The notes beneath the pieces are model-generated. The model did not search any database. It was given only the letters and a program-made list of their open reading frames with translations, and was not told where the DNA came from. A stretch of 64,000 nt of DNA from Massilia forsythiae (GTDB lineage: Bacteria > Pseudomonadota > Gammaproteobacteria > Burkholderiales > Burkholderiaceae_D): contig NZ_CP051685.1 in NCBI RefSeq assembly GCF_012849555.1, forward strand, positions 4,898,001-4,962,000, in the 5' to 3' direction. Every line of letters begins with the position of its first letter. Position 1 is the first letter of the stretch. Below are positions 8,207 to 17,505 of the stretch, one piece after another. Both the position numbers and the translations under genes were made by a program.

Positions 8207-10411
8207 ATGAAATTCACCACACCCGCCACCACCAATCCGATCGACCGCCTGAAGGTCATCGGCAAGCCCACCGACCGTATCGACGGCCCGTTGAAAACCA
8301 CCGGCACCGCGCCCTACGCGTACGAACAGCACAAGGCGGCGCCGAACGCCGCCTACGGATGGGTCATCGGTTCCGCCATCGCCAAGGGCCGCATCAATGC
8401 CATCGACACGGCCGCCGCCCGCCGCGCGCCCGGCGTGCTGGCCGTGGTCACCTACGAAAACGCCGGCAAGATCAACAAAGGCGACTTCAATACGGCGCGC
8501 CTGCTGGCCGGCCCGGAAGTGCAGCACTACCACCAGGCCGTCGCCGTCGTCGTGGCCGAGACCTTCGAGCAGGCGCGCGCCGCGGCCTCGCTGGTGAAGG
8601 TCGATTACGCCAAGGTGCAGGGCGTGTACGACCTGGACGCCGCCATGAACGCGGCCAAGACGCCACCTGCGAAGGACGACAAGCCGGCGACCAGGGTCGC
8701 CGACTTCGACGGCGCCTTCGCCAAGGCGCCCGTCAAGCTGGACGCCACCTACACCACGCCGGACCAGTCGCACGCGATGATGGAGCCGCACGCCACCATC
8801 GCCGTCTGGGAAGGCGATAAATTGACGTTGTGGACCTCGAACCAGATGATCAACTGGGGCAAGAAGGACATGGCCAAGACCCTCGGCATCCCGGTCGAGA
8901 ACGTGCGCCTGGTGTCGCCCTACATCGGCGGCGGCTTCGGCGGCAAGCTGTTCCTGCGTTCGGAAGCGCTGATGGCGGCGCTGGGCGCCAAGGCGGCCGG
9001 CCGCCCGGTCAAGGTGACGCTGCAGCGCGCGCTGATGATGAACAACACCACGCACCGTCCGGCCACGATCCAGCGCGTGCGCATCGGCGCCACGCGCGAG
9101 GGACGCATCACGGCGATCGCCCACGAGAGCTGGTCGGGCGACCTGCCGGACGGCCAGCCGGAAACCGCGGTCAACCAGACGCGCCTGCTGTACGCCGGCG
9201 CCAACCGCATGACCCACCTGCGCCTGGCGGTGCTGGATCTCCCGGAAGGCAACGCCATGCGCGCGCCGGGCGAGGCGCCGGGCATGATGGCGCTGGAAAT
9301 CGCGATGGACGAGATGGCCGAGAAGCTCAAGATGGACCCGGTCACCTTCCGCATCGTCAACGACACCACGGTCGATCCGGAAAAGCCGGGCCGCAAGTTC
9401 TCGCAGCGGCGCCTGGTCGACACGCTGCGCCTCGGCGCCGAGCGCTTCGGCTGGAACAAGAGGAACGCCACGCCGGGCCAGGTGCGCGAGGGCCGCTGGC
9501 TGATCGGCTACGGCGTGGCAGCGGCCTTCCGCAACAACATGAACATGAAGTCGGCGGCGCGCGTGCGCCTGGAGCGCGACGGCGGCATCACGGTGGAAAC
9601 CGACATGACCGACATCGGCACCGGTTCCTACACCATCATCGCCCAGACCGCGGCGGAGATGCTGGGCGTGCCGCTCGAACGCGTGACGGTGCGCCTGGGC
9701 GACTCCGCCTATCCGGTGTCCTCCGGCTCGGGCGGCCAGTGGGGCGGCAACAGCTCGACCGCCGGCGTGTACGCCGCCTGCGTCAAGCTGCGCGAGAACA
9801 TCGCCAGGAAGGCCGGTATGGACCCGGCCCAGGCCGATTTCGCGGACGGCGCGGTGCGCGCCGGCGGCAAGTCGCAAGACTTGCGCCAGCTGGCGGCGCA
9901 GGGCGACATCACCGGCGAGGACACGATGGAATACGGCGACCTCGACAAGAAGTTCCAGCAATCGACCTTCGGCGGCCACTTCGTCGAGGTGGCGGTGGAC
10001 GCCGCCACCGGCGAGATCCGCGTGCGCCGCATGCTGGCGGTGTGCGCGGCCGGGCGCATCCTGAACCCGAAGTCGGCGCGCAGCCAGGTGATCGGCGCCA
10101 TGACCATGGGCGTGGGCGCGGCGCTGATGGAAGACCTGGTGGTCGACAAGCGCATCGGCTACTTCGTCAACCACGACCTGGCGGGCTACGAGGTGCCGGT
10201 GCACGCCGACATCCCGCACCAGGAGGTCGTCTTCCTCGACGAGACCGACCCGATGACCTCGCCGATGAAGGCCAAGGGCGTGGGCGAGCTGGGGATCTGC
10301 GGCGTGGCGGCGGCGGTGGCGAATGCCATCTACAACGCCACCGGCGTGCGCGTGCGCGATTATCCGGTGACGCTGGACAAGCTGCTGGCGAAGATGCCGC
10401 TGGCGGTGTAA
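8207..10411 (+). CDS. paoC: Aldehyde oxidoreductase molybdenum-binding subunit (PaoC-like)
   Basis: Catalytic subunit that oxidises aldehydes to carboxylic acids at a molybdenum cofactor; 734 residues, close to E. coli PaoC. The small domain (KVIGKPTDRIDGPLKTTGTA) is followed by molybdopterin-binding motifs: GGGFGGKLFLRSEALM, MRAPGEAPGMMALE with the active-site arginine, and GTGSYTIIAQTAAEMLGVP. The GVGELG segment near the C-terminus supplies the general-base glutamate. It starts 13 bases after paoB. Aromatic aldehyde detoxification is the known role of the E. coli enzyme and is inferred here. Confidence 0.94.
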   Translation: MKFTTPATTNPIDRLKVIGKPTDRIDGPLKTTGTAPYAYEQHKAAPNAAYGWVIGSAIAKGRINAIDTAAARRAPGVLAVVTYENAGKINKGDFNTARLLAGPEVQHYHQAVAVVVAETFEQARAAASLVKVDYAKVQGVYDLDAAMNAAKTPPAKDDKPATRVADFDGAFAKAPVKLDATYTTPDQSHAMMEPHATIAVWEGDKLTLWTSNQMINWGKKDMAKTLGIPVENVRLVSPYIGGGFGGKLFLRSEALMAALGAKAAGRPVKVTLQRALMMNNTTHRPATIQRVRIGATREGRITAIAHESWSGDLPDGQPETAVNQTRLLYAGANRMTHLRLAVLDLPEGNAMRAPGEAPGMMALEIAMDEMAEKLKMDPVTFRIVNDTTVDPEKPGRKFSQRRLVDTLRLGAERFGWNKRNATPGQVREGRWLIGYGVAAAFRNNMNMKSAARVRLERDGGITVETDMTDIGTGSYTIIAQTAAEMLGVPLERVTVRLGDSAYPVSSGSGGQWGGNSSTAGVYAACVKLRENIARKAGMDPAQADFADGAVRAGGKSQDLRQLAAQGDITGEDTMEYGDLDKKFQQSTFGGHFVEVAVDAATGEIRVRRMLAVCAAGRILNPKSARSQVIGAMTMGVGAALMEDLVVDKRIGYFVNHDLAGYEVPVHADIPHQEVVFLDETDPMTSPMKAKGVGELGICGVAAAVANAIYNATGVRVRDYPVTLDKLLAKMPLAV

Positions 10412-10453
10412 TCACGATGCCGGCGGTGGTTTGAACACGATGCCGGCATGATC

Positions 10454-10579
10454 GTAGGGTGGACGCGGCTGGCGAGGCGGCTGCGCCGTCCACGTGTTCA
10501 TGCGATGCCCGGATGCCCGGAATACCGCGACAATGCATGCGGTACGTGGATGCGTGGACGGGAAACCCGCCCACCCTAC
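10454..10579. repeat. Palindromic intergenic element (GTAGGGTGG type)
   Basis: This element of about 126 bp lies between two convergent genes. The outer arms are GTAGGGTGG (10454-10462) and CCACCCTAC (10571-10579). An inner pair CGTCCACG (10487-10494) and CGTGGACG (10553-10560) is nested inside. The right arm contains the stop codon of the adjacent monooxygenase (TAG at 10578-10576 on the minus strand). A 12-bp half copy occurs at 33929-33940. Just before it, CACGATGCCGGC is repeated (10413-10424 and 10436-10447). It is probably a REP/MITE-like element, perhaps acting as a bidirectional terminator. Confidence 0.6.
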
Positions 10580-12144
10580 AAGGGCGTGAACCATCGCGCC
10601 AAGGCGGGCTCGGCACCCGCCGGACAGCCTTCATCATCACCTGCCCAAGCCACGATCCCATCCGGCCGCACCAGTAGCGCGGAGATCCCCAGCTGCTCCC
10701 GGGCCGGGCCGGCGACATAATCGACTCGTTCGGCATACCCGGACGCCAGACCGGCCAATCCGGCATCCCCACCGAAATCCAGCAGCAACCCACGCCCGTC
10801 GCGCAGCAGGTCGTCCACGCGCCTGCCATCTTCCAGCTCGAAGCGCGGCACGCTGTAACCCGCAAGCGGATGGGCGTCGGCCTTTTCTCCCAGGTCGACA
10901 CGCGTATCGACCCCCCAGATCCTCCCGGCGACATGGGTCGCGCCGTCGCGCGTCTGCAGCAGTTCGCGCACGATCGCGCTCAGCGCCCGCGCCCCCGGGT
11001 CGGGCCGCATCAGCGCCACCTGCGCGCGCGACCAGTCCAGCACGCGCGCACCGGGCGGGTGACGTTCGGCCTCGTAGGTGTCCAGCAAGCCGTCCGGCGC
11101 ACGTCCCTGGACAGTGGCGGCCAGCTTCCAGCCCAGGTTCATGGCGTCGCCCAGCCCCAGGTTCAGGCCCTGGCCGCCGAGCGGCGCGTGGATGTGGGCG
11201 GCGTCCCCGGCCAGCAGCACGCGGCCCCTGCGGTAGCGGGTGGCCTGGCGCGCGCGGTCGGTCCAGGTGCTGGCCGCGTGCAGGGCGCTCACGCCCACAT
11301 CGGTACCCGACACGCGCCGCAGCACCGCCTGCACCTGCTCCAGGGTGGGCGGCGTGGCGCCATGGCCGGCGCCGCCGTCGAATTCTTGCATGACCAAAAA
11401 GCCGGGCTGCGACTGGAAGAACATGCCGGTCGCGGTCAGGGTACGGCCGGGGGGCAGGCGCTCGGGATCGGCCAGGTCCACCTGCGCCGAATAGCCGGTG
11501 AACTCCGGTTCGGTGCCGGCGAAGTCGAAGCCGCCCAGCTTGCGCACCGTGCTGCGCGCGCCGTCGCAGCCGACCAGCCAGCCGGCGCGCAGCGTTTCGC
11601 TGTACGTCATGCCGCCGTCCGCAAGCTCGCCGCCGGCCCGCACGGTGACGCCGCCGGCATCCTGCTCGACGCCGGCGATGGCGGCGCCGCGGCGGATCGT
11701 CACCCCCAGCGCCTGCGCGCGGTGCGCCAGCACGCTTTCCAGTTCCGCCATCTCGGAGAGCATGCTGGTGTCGAGCGAACCCGGCAGGCGCCGCGTCCAG
11801 CGCGCGCGCTCGATGTCCTCGTCGAAGAACGGCAGGCCGGCGAAATGGCCTATCTGGCGCCGCGCCGGCGGCGCCGGCATGCGCGCCGGATCGCCGAACG
11901 GATGCTTCAGGCGGCGCGGCACTTCCAGCTGCTCCAGCAGGCCGCGCCGCGCCAGCGCCTCGACGGACGGCGCCGACAGGCCGCGGATGCCGAACGGCAG
12001 CCGCTTCATCGGCGCATCGGCCTGGGCGGCCTGTTCCAGCACCAGCACCGAGCAGCCGGCGAGCGCCAGTTCGCAGGCGAGGAACAGGCCGACCGGACCG
12101 GCGCCGGCGACGATGACGTCGTGATGTGGGTGATGGCGATTCAT
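10576..12144 (-). CDS. FAD-dependent aromatic monooxygenase (PHBH/PheA-TfdB family)
   Basis: A 522-residue class A flavoprotein hydroxylase. The N-terminal Rossmann motif is VIVAGAGPVGLFLACELALAG. WLVGCDGARSTVRK is the second NAD(P)H/FAD motif, and RVLLAGDAAHIHAPLGGQGL binds the FAD ribityl chain. A thioredoxin-like C-terminal domain (about residues 395-522) ends ALARWFTPL, as in the tetracycline/polyketide and phenolic monooxygenases. I chose the ATG at 12144; a TTG 18 bases upstream has no better ribosome site. It diverges from a TetR gene that probably represses it. The substrate is unknown, probably an aromatic or polyketide-like compound. Confidence 0.88.
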   Translation of the reverse strand: MNRHHPHHDVIVAGAGPVGLFLACELALAGCSVLVLEQAAQADAPMKRLPFGIRGLSAPSVEALARRGLLEQLEVPRRLKHPFGDPARMPAPPARRQIGHFAGLPFFDEDIERARWTRRLPGSLDTSMLSEMAELESVLAHRAQALGVTIRRGAAIAGVEQDAGGVTVRAGGELADGGMTYSETLRAGWLVGCDGARSTVRKLGGFDFAGTEPEFTGYSAQVDLADPERLPPGRTLTATGMFFQSQPGFLVMQEFDGGAGHGATPPTLEQVQAVLRRVSGTDVGVSALHAASTWTDRARQATRYRRGRVLLAGDAAHIHAPLGGQGLNLGLGDAMNLGWKLAATVQGRAPDGLLDTYEAERHPPGARVLDWSRAQVALMRPDPGARALSAIVRELLQTRDGATHVAGRIWGVDTRVDLGEKADAHPLAGYSVPRFELEDGRRVDDLLRDGRGLLLDFGGDAGLAGLASGYAERVDYVAGPAREQLGISALLVRPDGIVAWAGDDEGCPAGAEPALARWFTPL

Positions 12145-12174
12145 GGGAGATGACGAATTCAATAAAAATAGACT

Positions 12175-12199
12175 GGGTATGAAAATATACCCGGTATAT
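12175..12199. promoter_or_regulatory. Overlapping palindromes, candidate TetR operator
   Basis: Two overlapping inverted repeats lie between the divergent monooxygenase and TetR genes. GGGTAT-N6-ATACCC covers 12175-12192. A 15-bp palindrome around TATACC-C-GGTATA covers 12185-12199. The AT-rich setting suits promoters for both genes, so one repressor could control both. Operator function is inferred from location and symmetry. Confidence 0.55.
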
Positions 12200-12223
12200 A
12201 TAAACTATGCTAGCATCGCCGTC

Positions 12224-12862
12224 ATGTCAATGCCTTCCGACCTCCGCTCGCGCAAGCGCCTGGCCACCCGCCAGGGTATTTCGGACGCCGCCACGCGCCT
12301 GTTCCTGGAGCGCGGCTTCGACCACGTGACCGTGGACCAGATCGCCGCCGCCGCCGACGTCGGGCGCATGACGGTGTTCAATCACTTCCCGCGCAAGGAA
12401 GACATGCTGTTCGACCGCGACGAGGCGTTGCGCGAGATGCTGCGCCGCAGCCTGCAGGAGCGCGACCCTGCCGTCGGCCCGGTCGAGACCCTGCGCCGCC
12501 TGGCGCACCGGCTGGTGGCCGAGGATAGCCCGAGCCTACGCTTCAGCCCCGACAGCGAACGCTTCGCCGCCACGGTCGAGGGCAGCGCCACGCTGCAGGC
12601 GCGCGCGCGGGCGATCCGCGACGAAATCGCCGGCATGATCGCGCAGACCCTGGCGGCGACGGCGGGCAGGGCGCCGCACGATCCGGATGCGCGGCTGGCG
12701 GCGGGCCTGCTGCTGGCCACCTGGAGCGCGGCCTTGATCGAAGCGCACGGCGTCTACCGCGCCGGCCACGATGCGCCAGCGGCGCAGGCGGCGTTCCTGG
12801 CGCTGGTCGACCGCGGCAGCCGCGGCATCGGCGCCGCGATGGCGGGCACGCCATACGCCTGA
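12224..12862 (+). CDS. TetR family transcriptional regulator
   Basis: A 212-residue repressor. The HTH domain occupies about residues 10-58 (RQGISDAATRLFLERGFDHV, then VDQIAAAADVGRMTVFNHFP), with the usual FxxF-P-K-E motif (FNHFPRKEDMLF) after it. The rest is a helical ligand-binding domain without a recognised signature. The start is placed at 12224 because the upstream in-frame region (12143-12223) overlaps the operator-like palindromes and the monooxygenase start, and does not look coding. It probably controls the divergent monooxygenase and itself. Confidence 0.87.
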   Translation: MSMPSDLRSRKRLATRQGISDAATRLFLERGFDHVTVDQIAAAADVGRMTVFNHFPRKEDMLFDRDEALREMLRRSLQERDPAVGPVETLRRLAHRLVAEDSPSLRFSPDSERFAATVEGSATLQARARAIRDEIAGMIAQTLAATAGRAPHDPDARLAAGLLLATWSAALIEAHGVYRAGHDAPAAQAAFLALVDRGSRGIGAAMAGTPYA

Positions 12863-12934
12863 AGCGCATGGCGCCGTCCGGCCGCCGCAACGGATGTACG
12901 CACGCGACGCACGATTGAAATTCATCTAGTTGCC

Positions 12935-15481
12935 ATGTGGAAAACTGATAGAATTGATGAAACTGACGAACACGCCAGGATCATCGCTTTTCCGCCGGAC
13001 GCCGCCATGACCGATTTCCATCCACACACCAGCTTCTTTCCGCAGGGCGCCGTCGAGCGCATGTTGTCCAGCCAGGGCGCCAGCGCGCTCGGCGCCATGC
13101 AGGACTGGCCCGTCGTGCTGCGCCACGCGGTGCGCTTCATGCTCGACGCGGCGGCGCCGGCGTTCCTGGTGTGGGGGCCGCGCCACATCTTGCTGTACAA
13201 CGATGCCTGCACCTCGCTGCTGGGCAGCCTGCATCCGGCCGCGCTGGGACGTCCGCTGGAACAGGCCTGGCCGCAGGCCTGGGACGCGCTGCGCCCGGCG
13301 CTGGCCGACCTGCCGCAGGTCGCCTTCCAGCTGGGACAGCCGCGCGTCGCCACGCCGGGCGTCGCCACGCCGGGCGTCGCCACGCCGGGCTTCGGCACAC
13401 CCGCCGACGGCCGCGCCGGCCAGGCGCCGCCGATGTCGTGCGCGCCGCTGCGCGACCTGGACGGCAGCGTGCACGGCCTTTCCTGCACGCTGCCGGAGTG
13501 CGCCGCCACTTTCGGCAGCGACCCGCGCTTCCGCGCCATCGCCGACGCCATGCCGCAGCTGGTGTGGTCGACGCTGCCGGACGGCTTCCACGACTACTAC
13601 AACCGGCGCTGGTACGACTTCACCGGCATGCGGCCGGGTTCCACCGACGGCGACGGCTGGAACGGCATGTTCCACGCGGACGACCAGGAACGCGCCTGGG
13701 CCGCCTGGCGCCACTCGCTGGCCAGCGGCGCGCCCTACGAGATCGAATACCGGCTGCGCCACCACAGCGGACAATACCGCTGGATGCTGGGGCACGCGCA
13801 GCCGATCCGCGACGCCGGCGGGCGTATCGTGCGCTGGATGGGCACCTGCACCGACATCCACCAGCAAAAGCAGAACGAGGCGGCGCTGCGCGACGCGCGC
13901 CTGCGCCAGAAGGCGGCGCTGGTGGCGGCCGACATCGGCACCTGGACCTACGACATCCGCGCCGACCGCGTGTACGCCGACCGCAACTTGGCGGCGATCT
14001 TCGGCGTGTCGACCGCGGATGCCGACGGCGGGCCGCTGGCCGCCTACCTGGGCGCGATCCACGCCGACGACCTGGAACCGGTGCAGGCGGCGATCCGCGC
14101 CTCGGTGGCGTCCGGCGAAGCCTACGAATGCCGTTACCGCGTGCGCCTGGCGGACGGCGGCTGGCGCCACCTGCTGGCGCGCGGCAAGGTCAGCGCGGAT
14201 GCCGATGGCCAGCCGGCCTGGCTGCCGGGCGTGGTGGTCGACGTCAGCCGGCAAAAGCAGGCCGAGGATGCGCTGCGCGCCAGCGAGGCGCAGTTCCGCG
14301 CGCTGGCCGACACGCTGCGCGAAGCCGACCAGCGGAAGGACGAGTTCCTGGCGATGCTGGCGCACGAACTGCGCAATCCGCTGGCGCCGATCACCGCCGC
14401 GGCCGACTTCCTCACCATCGGCACGCCGGACGAGGCGCGCGTGCGCCAGGTCACCGCGATCATCGCGCGCCAGGCCAGCCACATGAGCGGCCTGATCGAC
14501 GACCTGCTGGACGTCTCGCGCGTCACCCGCGGCCACATCACGCTGCACCGGGCGCCGGTGGCGCTGGCCGGCGTGGTGGCCGAGGCGGTCGAGCAGGTGC
14601 GTCCGCTGATCGCCGCCAAGGGCCACCAGTTGACGTTGGAGCTGCCGCCGCAGGACGCGGCGGTGCTGGGCGACCGCAAGCGCCTGGTGCAGATCTTCGC
14701 CAACGTGCTCGGCAACGCCGCCAAGTACACGCCGGCCGGCGGCCGGCTGGCGGTCGAGATGCGGGTGGACGAGGGCGGCGACGGCATCACGGTCGACGTG
14801 CTGGACGACGGCATCGGCATGGCGCCCGAGCTGGTCAAGCGCGCCTTCGACCTGTTTTCGCAGGGCGAGCGCAGCATCGACCGTTCCCAGGGCGGCCTGG
14901 GCATCGGGCTGGCGCTGGTGCGCAGCCTGGTCGAGCTGCACGGCGGCCGCGTCGAGGCGCACAGCGCCGGCCCCGGACAGGGCAGCCGCTTCGCCATCCG
15001 GCTGCCGCGCCGGCGCGATCCCGCCGAAGCCGCGCCGCCGGCCGATGCGCAGGCCGGTGCGGCCGGCGCGGCGGCGCTGGAAGTCATGATCGTCGACGAC
15101 AACGTGGACGCGGCCCAGATCCTGGCGATGTTCGTCGAGGCGCTCGGCCACCGTCCCACGGTCTGGCACAGCCCGGCGCGCGCGCTGGAGCACGCGGCGC
15201 GCACGCGCCCGGACCTGTGCGTGCTCGACATCGGCCTGCCCGAATTCGACGGCCACGAACTGGCCGCGCGCCTGCGCCGCCTGCCCGGCATGGAGCACGC
15301 GCCGCTGGTCGCGGTCAGCGGCTACGGCCAGGCCGAGGACCGCCGGCGCGCGCTGGCGGCGGGGTTCGACCGGCATTTCGTCAAGCCGGTGAAGGGCGAG
15401 GATATCCTGGAGGTGCTGCAAAAGGTGGCGGCGGAAAAGGCCGGAAGCGCGCGGGAAAGGGCGATTGCCGATCCTCCCTGA
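12935..15481 (+). CDS. Hybrid sensor histidine kinase: PAS domains, HisKA, HATPase, receiver
   Basis: An 848-residue signalling kinase with no obvious TM segments, so probably cytoplasmic. In order: a degenerate PAS/GAF-like N-terminal part (residues about 40-190); two PAS_3 domains (about 195-310 with WYDFTGMRPGS and YRLRHHSGQYRWMLG, and about 325-440); HisKA with the phospho-accepting His477 in LAHELRNPLAP; HATPase_c (N box NVLGNAAKYTP, G boxes DDGIGM and GGLGIGLALV); and a receiver with phospho-acceptor Asp765 in VLDIGLPEFDG. A repeat encoding three VATPG units lies between the first and second sensory parts. The start could instead be the ATG at 13007; neither has a good ribosome site. 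No partner regulator is adjacent. Confidence 0.9.
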   Translation: MWKTDRIDETDEHARIIAFPPDAAMTDFHPHTSFFPQGAVERMLSSQGASALGAMQDWPVVLRHAVRFMLDAAAPAFLVWGPRHILLYNDACTSLLGSLHPAALGRPLEQAWPQAWDALRPALADLPQVAFQLGQPRVATPGVATPGVATPGFGTPADGRAGQAPPMSCAPLRDLDGSVHGLSCTLPECAATFGSDPRFRAIADAMPQLVWSTLPDGFHDYYNRRWYDFTGMRPGSTDGDGWNGMFHADDQERAWAAWRHSLASGAPYEIEYRLRHHSGQYRWMLGHAQPIRDAGGRIVRWMGTCTDIHQQKQNEAALRDARLRQKAALVAADIGTWTYDIRADRVYADRNLAAIFGVSTADADGGPLAAYLGAIHADDLEPVQAAIRASVASGEAYECRYRVRLADGGWRHLLARGKVSADADGQPAWLPGVVVDVSRQKQAEDALRASEAQFRALADTLREADQRKDEFLAMLAHELRNPLAPITAAADFLTIGTPDEARVRQVTAIIARQASHMSGLIDDLLDVSRVTRGHITLHRAPVALAGVVAEAVEQVRPLIAAKGHQLTLELPPQDAAVLGDRKRLVQIFANVLGNAAKYTPAGGRLAVEMRVDEGGDGITVDVLDDGIGMAPELVKRAFDLFSQGERSIDRSQGGLGIGLALVRSLVELHGGRVEAHSAGPGQGSRFAIRLPRRRDPAEAAPPADAQAGAAGAAALEVMIVDDNVDAAQILAMFVEALGHRPTVWHSPARALEHAARTRPDLCVLDIGLPEFDGHELAARLRRLPGMEHAPLVAVSGYGQAEDRRRALAAGFDRHFVKPVKGEDILEVLQKVAAEKAGSARERAIADPP
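13346..13390 (+). repeat. In-frame 15-bp tandem repeat (3 copies) in the histidine kinase
   Basis: Three exact copies of GTCGCCACGCCGGGC encode Val-Ala-Thr-Pro-Gly three times. A degenerate fourth copy (FGTP) follows. It sits in a linker between sensory domains, so copy number could change by slippage without breaking the frame. Confidence 0.85.
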
Positions 15482-15511
15482 ACCACCGATTTGTGGCTTC
15501 GGTCATGGCAG

Positions 15512-15874
15512 CTACGCCACCAGCGCCCCCGCCAGTGACACCAGCGCAATCGTCCCGGCAACCCATCCCAGCCTGGCCACCGCGCGCCCCGCATAGGTCA
15601 GGCTCAAGGCCGATACCAGCGCCCCCGCCGTCAACACGCCCAGCCAGGCGACGACGCCCTTGGCGCCGCCCCACAGCGCCACGCACGCCGCCAGCGCCAC
15701 CAGCAGCGCCACGCTGCCCAGGATGCGCAGCTGGCGCCGCCGCAGCGGCGAGGGCGCGCTGCCGCGGCCGTGCAGTCCCTCCCAGTGGCGGTCCATCGCC
15801 AGGCTGAGGGAACAGAAACCGCCGGTCGCGGCGCCCAGCGCCCCCAGCGCCAGCATCGGAACGAGCGCGCTCAT
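15512..15874 (-). CDS. DUF3325 small membrane protein of an iron-uptake operon
   Basis: A 120-residue protein, last in the TonB receptor/DUF3649/PepSY operon. It is highly hydrophobic, with about three or four TM segments: MSALVPMLALGALGAATGGF at the N-terminus, then LLVALAACVALWGGAKGVV and LVSALSLTYAGRAVARLG. DUF3325 proteins are typically found in this operon context and are presumed to take part in iron or siderophore uptake; their exact job is unknown. Its start overlaps the PepSY stop by four bases (15871-15874). It converges with the histidine kinase gene. Confidence 0.82.
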   Translation of the reverse strand: MSALVPMLALGALGAATGGFCSLSLAMDRHWEGLHGRGSAPSPLRRRQLRILGSVALLVALAACVALWGGAKGVVAWLGVLTAGALVSALSLTYAGRAVARLGWVAGTIALVSLAGALVA

Positions 15875-17505
15875 GCCGCGCTCCCGGCCAGGCGCACGGC
15901 GCGCGCCGGCGTCCTGCGCAGGCGCAGCGCGGCGGCCACCAGCGCCAGCCCGAGCAGCAGCGTCACCAGGTCGAAGCCGGCCACCGCCCACAGGCCCATG
16001 CCGATGCTGCGCGCCAGGCCGGCGCCGCCCGTGGCTGCGTTCAAGAGCGGCAGCAGCGCGAACAGCAGGCCGCCCAGGCCCAGCTGCAGCTGCCACATCC
16101 AGCGCCTGGGCAGCAACAGCGCCGCCAGCGCGGCCACGCCCCACACCGCGAAGAACCAGCCGATCTCGGCGTCGGCGCGCTGCGCGACTGCGTTCGGCAG
16201 CAGGCGGTTGGCCCAGAAAAAGGCGGCCATCGCCAGCGGCAGGCCGGCCACTGCGCCCAGGTTGAGGCCGTCGACCAGGCGCAGGCCGACGCCGCTGGCG
16301 AACCCCGCTTCCCCCTGCTTGCGCAGCTTGGCCAGCTTGGGCCGTTCCTTCACCGCCCACATCAAGAGCCCGGTGGCCACCATCACGCAGCCGGCCAGGC
16401 CGGACAGGAAGAACAAGGCGCGCAGCAGCGGATCGGCGAAGCGGCCCACGTGCAGGCCAACCATGACGCCGCGCGTGGCCACGGCGGCGCCGTTCTCTCC
16501 GGTGCGCGACTGCAGCGTGCCGCTGACGCCGTCGAAGGTCATGGTCGGCAGGTCGTTGCCGATGCCGTGGCCCTCGCCCTGGACCACCGTCACCGTGGCG
16601 CGCGCATCGCCGGCCAGGTTGACGGTGACCCGGCCCACCGGCGCGCCATGCCAGGCGGCGCTGGCCTGCGCCAGCATCGGCGCCAGGGGCGCCAGCGGCG
16701 CGCGCTCGCCGGACGGCTTGGCGTTGCCGGCCGGCCCGCCGTTCAGGTCGGCGTAGAAAGCATCGGTGCGGTCCTGGTACACGGCCTGCACGCCGCCCGG
16801 CAGGTACAGGAACATCAAGGTGACCAGGCCGGTGTAGGTGATCATCAGGTGGTAGGGCAGCGCCAGCACGGCGCTGACGTTGTGGGCGTCGAGCCAGGAA
16901 CGCTGTCCCTTGCCGGGCCGGAAGGTGAAGAAATCCTTGAAGATGCGTTTATGGGTGACGATGCCCGACAGGATCGCCACCAGCATGAACATGGCGCAGC
17001 AACCCACGATCCAGCGGCCCCAGATGGCGGGCATGTAGTGCAGGTCGAAGTGCAGGCGGAAGAAGAAGTCGCCGCCCTGCGTGGCGCGCGCCTTGCCCAA
17101 TTCCTGGCCGCTGGCCGGGTCGAGCACGGCGCTGCCGAACTGGCGCTGGCCGCGCTTCGGTTCTTCCTTCCTGGCGCCGGCCTGGCCGTCCGCCCCAGGT
17201 TGCGGCTTCGGCGCCGGCACCCAGCTGGCGCGCACGGTCGGGTCGCGCTCGCTCGGCATGGTGACGTACCAGCGCCGGCCGCCGGCCGCCTTGTGTTCCA
17301 GCACGCGCTGGGCGTTGGCAATGGCGGTTTCCTGCGTCGCCGGGACCGATGCCGCGGCGTGCAGCTCGGGTTTCATCCACAGCGTGATCTCGTCGCGGAA
17401 GTAGCTGGCGGTGCCGGTGGCGAACACCATGAACAGCACCCAGCCGACCAGCAGGCCGGACCAGGTGTGCAGCCATGCCATCGACTGGCGGAAGCCTTCC
17501 TTCAT
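15871..17505 (-). CDS. PepSY-associated TM protein, putative ferric-siderophore reductase
   Basis: A 544-residue inner-membrane protein of the PepSY_TM family (FhuF-/PiuB-like iron uptake proteins). The N-terminal TM (WSGLLVGWVLFMVFATGTAS) is followed by a periplasmic PepSY region. Later TM helices carry candidate haem or metal ligands, such as HFDLHYMPAIWGRWIVG and AILSGIVTHKRIFKDFF. The FRPGKGQRSWLDAHN loop is typical of this family. A hydrophobic C-terminal half with about four more helices follows. It probably takes part in releasing iron from siderophores at the inner membrane, by analogy. It overlaps both neighbours by four bases. Confidence 0.88.
   Translation of the reverse strand: MKEGFRQSMAWLHTWSGLLVGWVLFMVFATGTASYFRDEITLWMKPELHAAASVPATQETAIANAQRVLEHKAAGGRRWYVTMPSERDPTVRASWVPAPKPQPGADGQAGARKEEPKRGQRQFGSAVLDPASGQELGKARATQGGDFFFRLHFDLHYMPAIWGRWIVGCCAMFMLVAILSGIVTHKRIFKDFFTFRPGKGQRSWLDAHNVSAVLALPYHLMITYTGLVTLMFLYLPGGVQAVYQDRTDAFYADLNGGPAGNAKPSGERAPLAPLAPMLAQASAAWHGAPVGRVTVNLAGDARATVTVVQGEGHGIGNDLPTMTFDGVSGTLQSRTGENGAAVATRGVMVGLHVGRFADPLLRALFFLSGLAGCVMVATGLLMWAVKERPKLAKLRKQGEAGFASGVGLRLVDGLNLGAVAGLPLAMAAFFWANRLLPNAVAQRADAEIGWFFAVWGVAALAALLLPRRWMWQLQLGLGGLLFALLPLLNAATGGAGLARSIGMGLWAVAGFDLVTLLLGLALVAAALRLRRTPARAVRLAGSAA

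Noticed and set aside
10412..10594. Small reading frame on the minus strand through the 10.4-10.6 kb region
   Set aside because: It lies across the palindromic repeat element and the end of the monooxygenase gene, with no ribosome site or recognisable protein.
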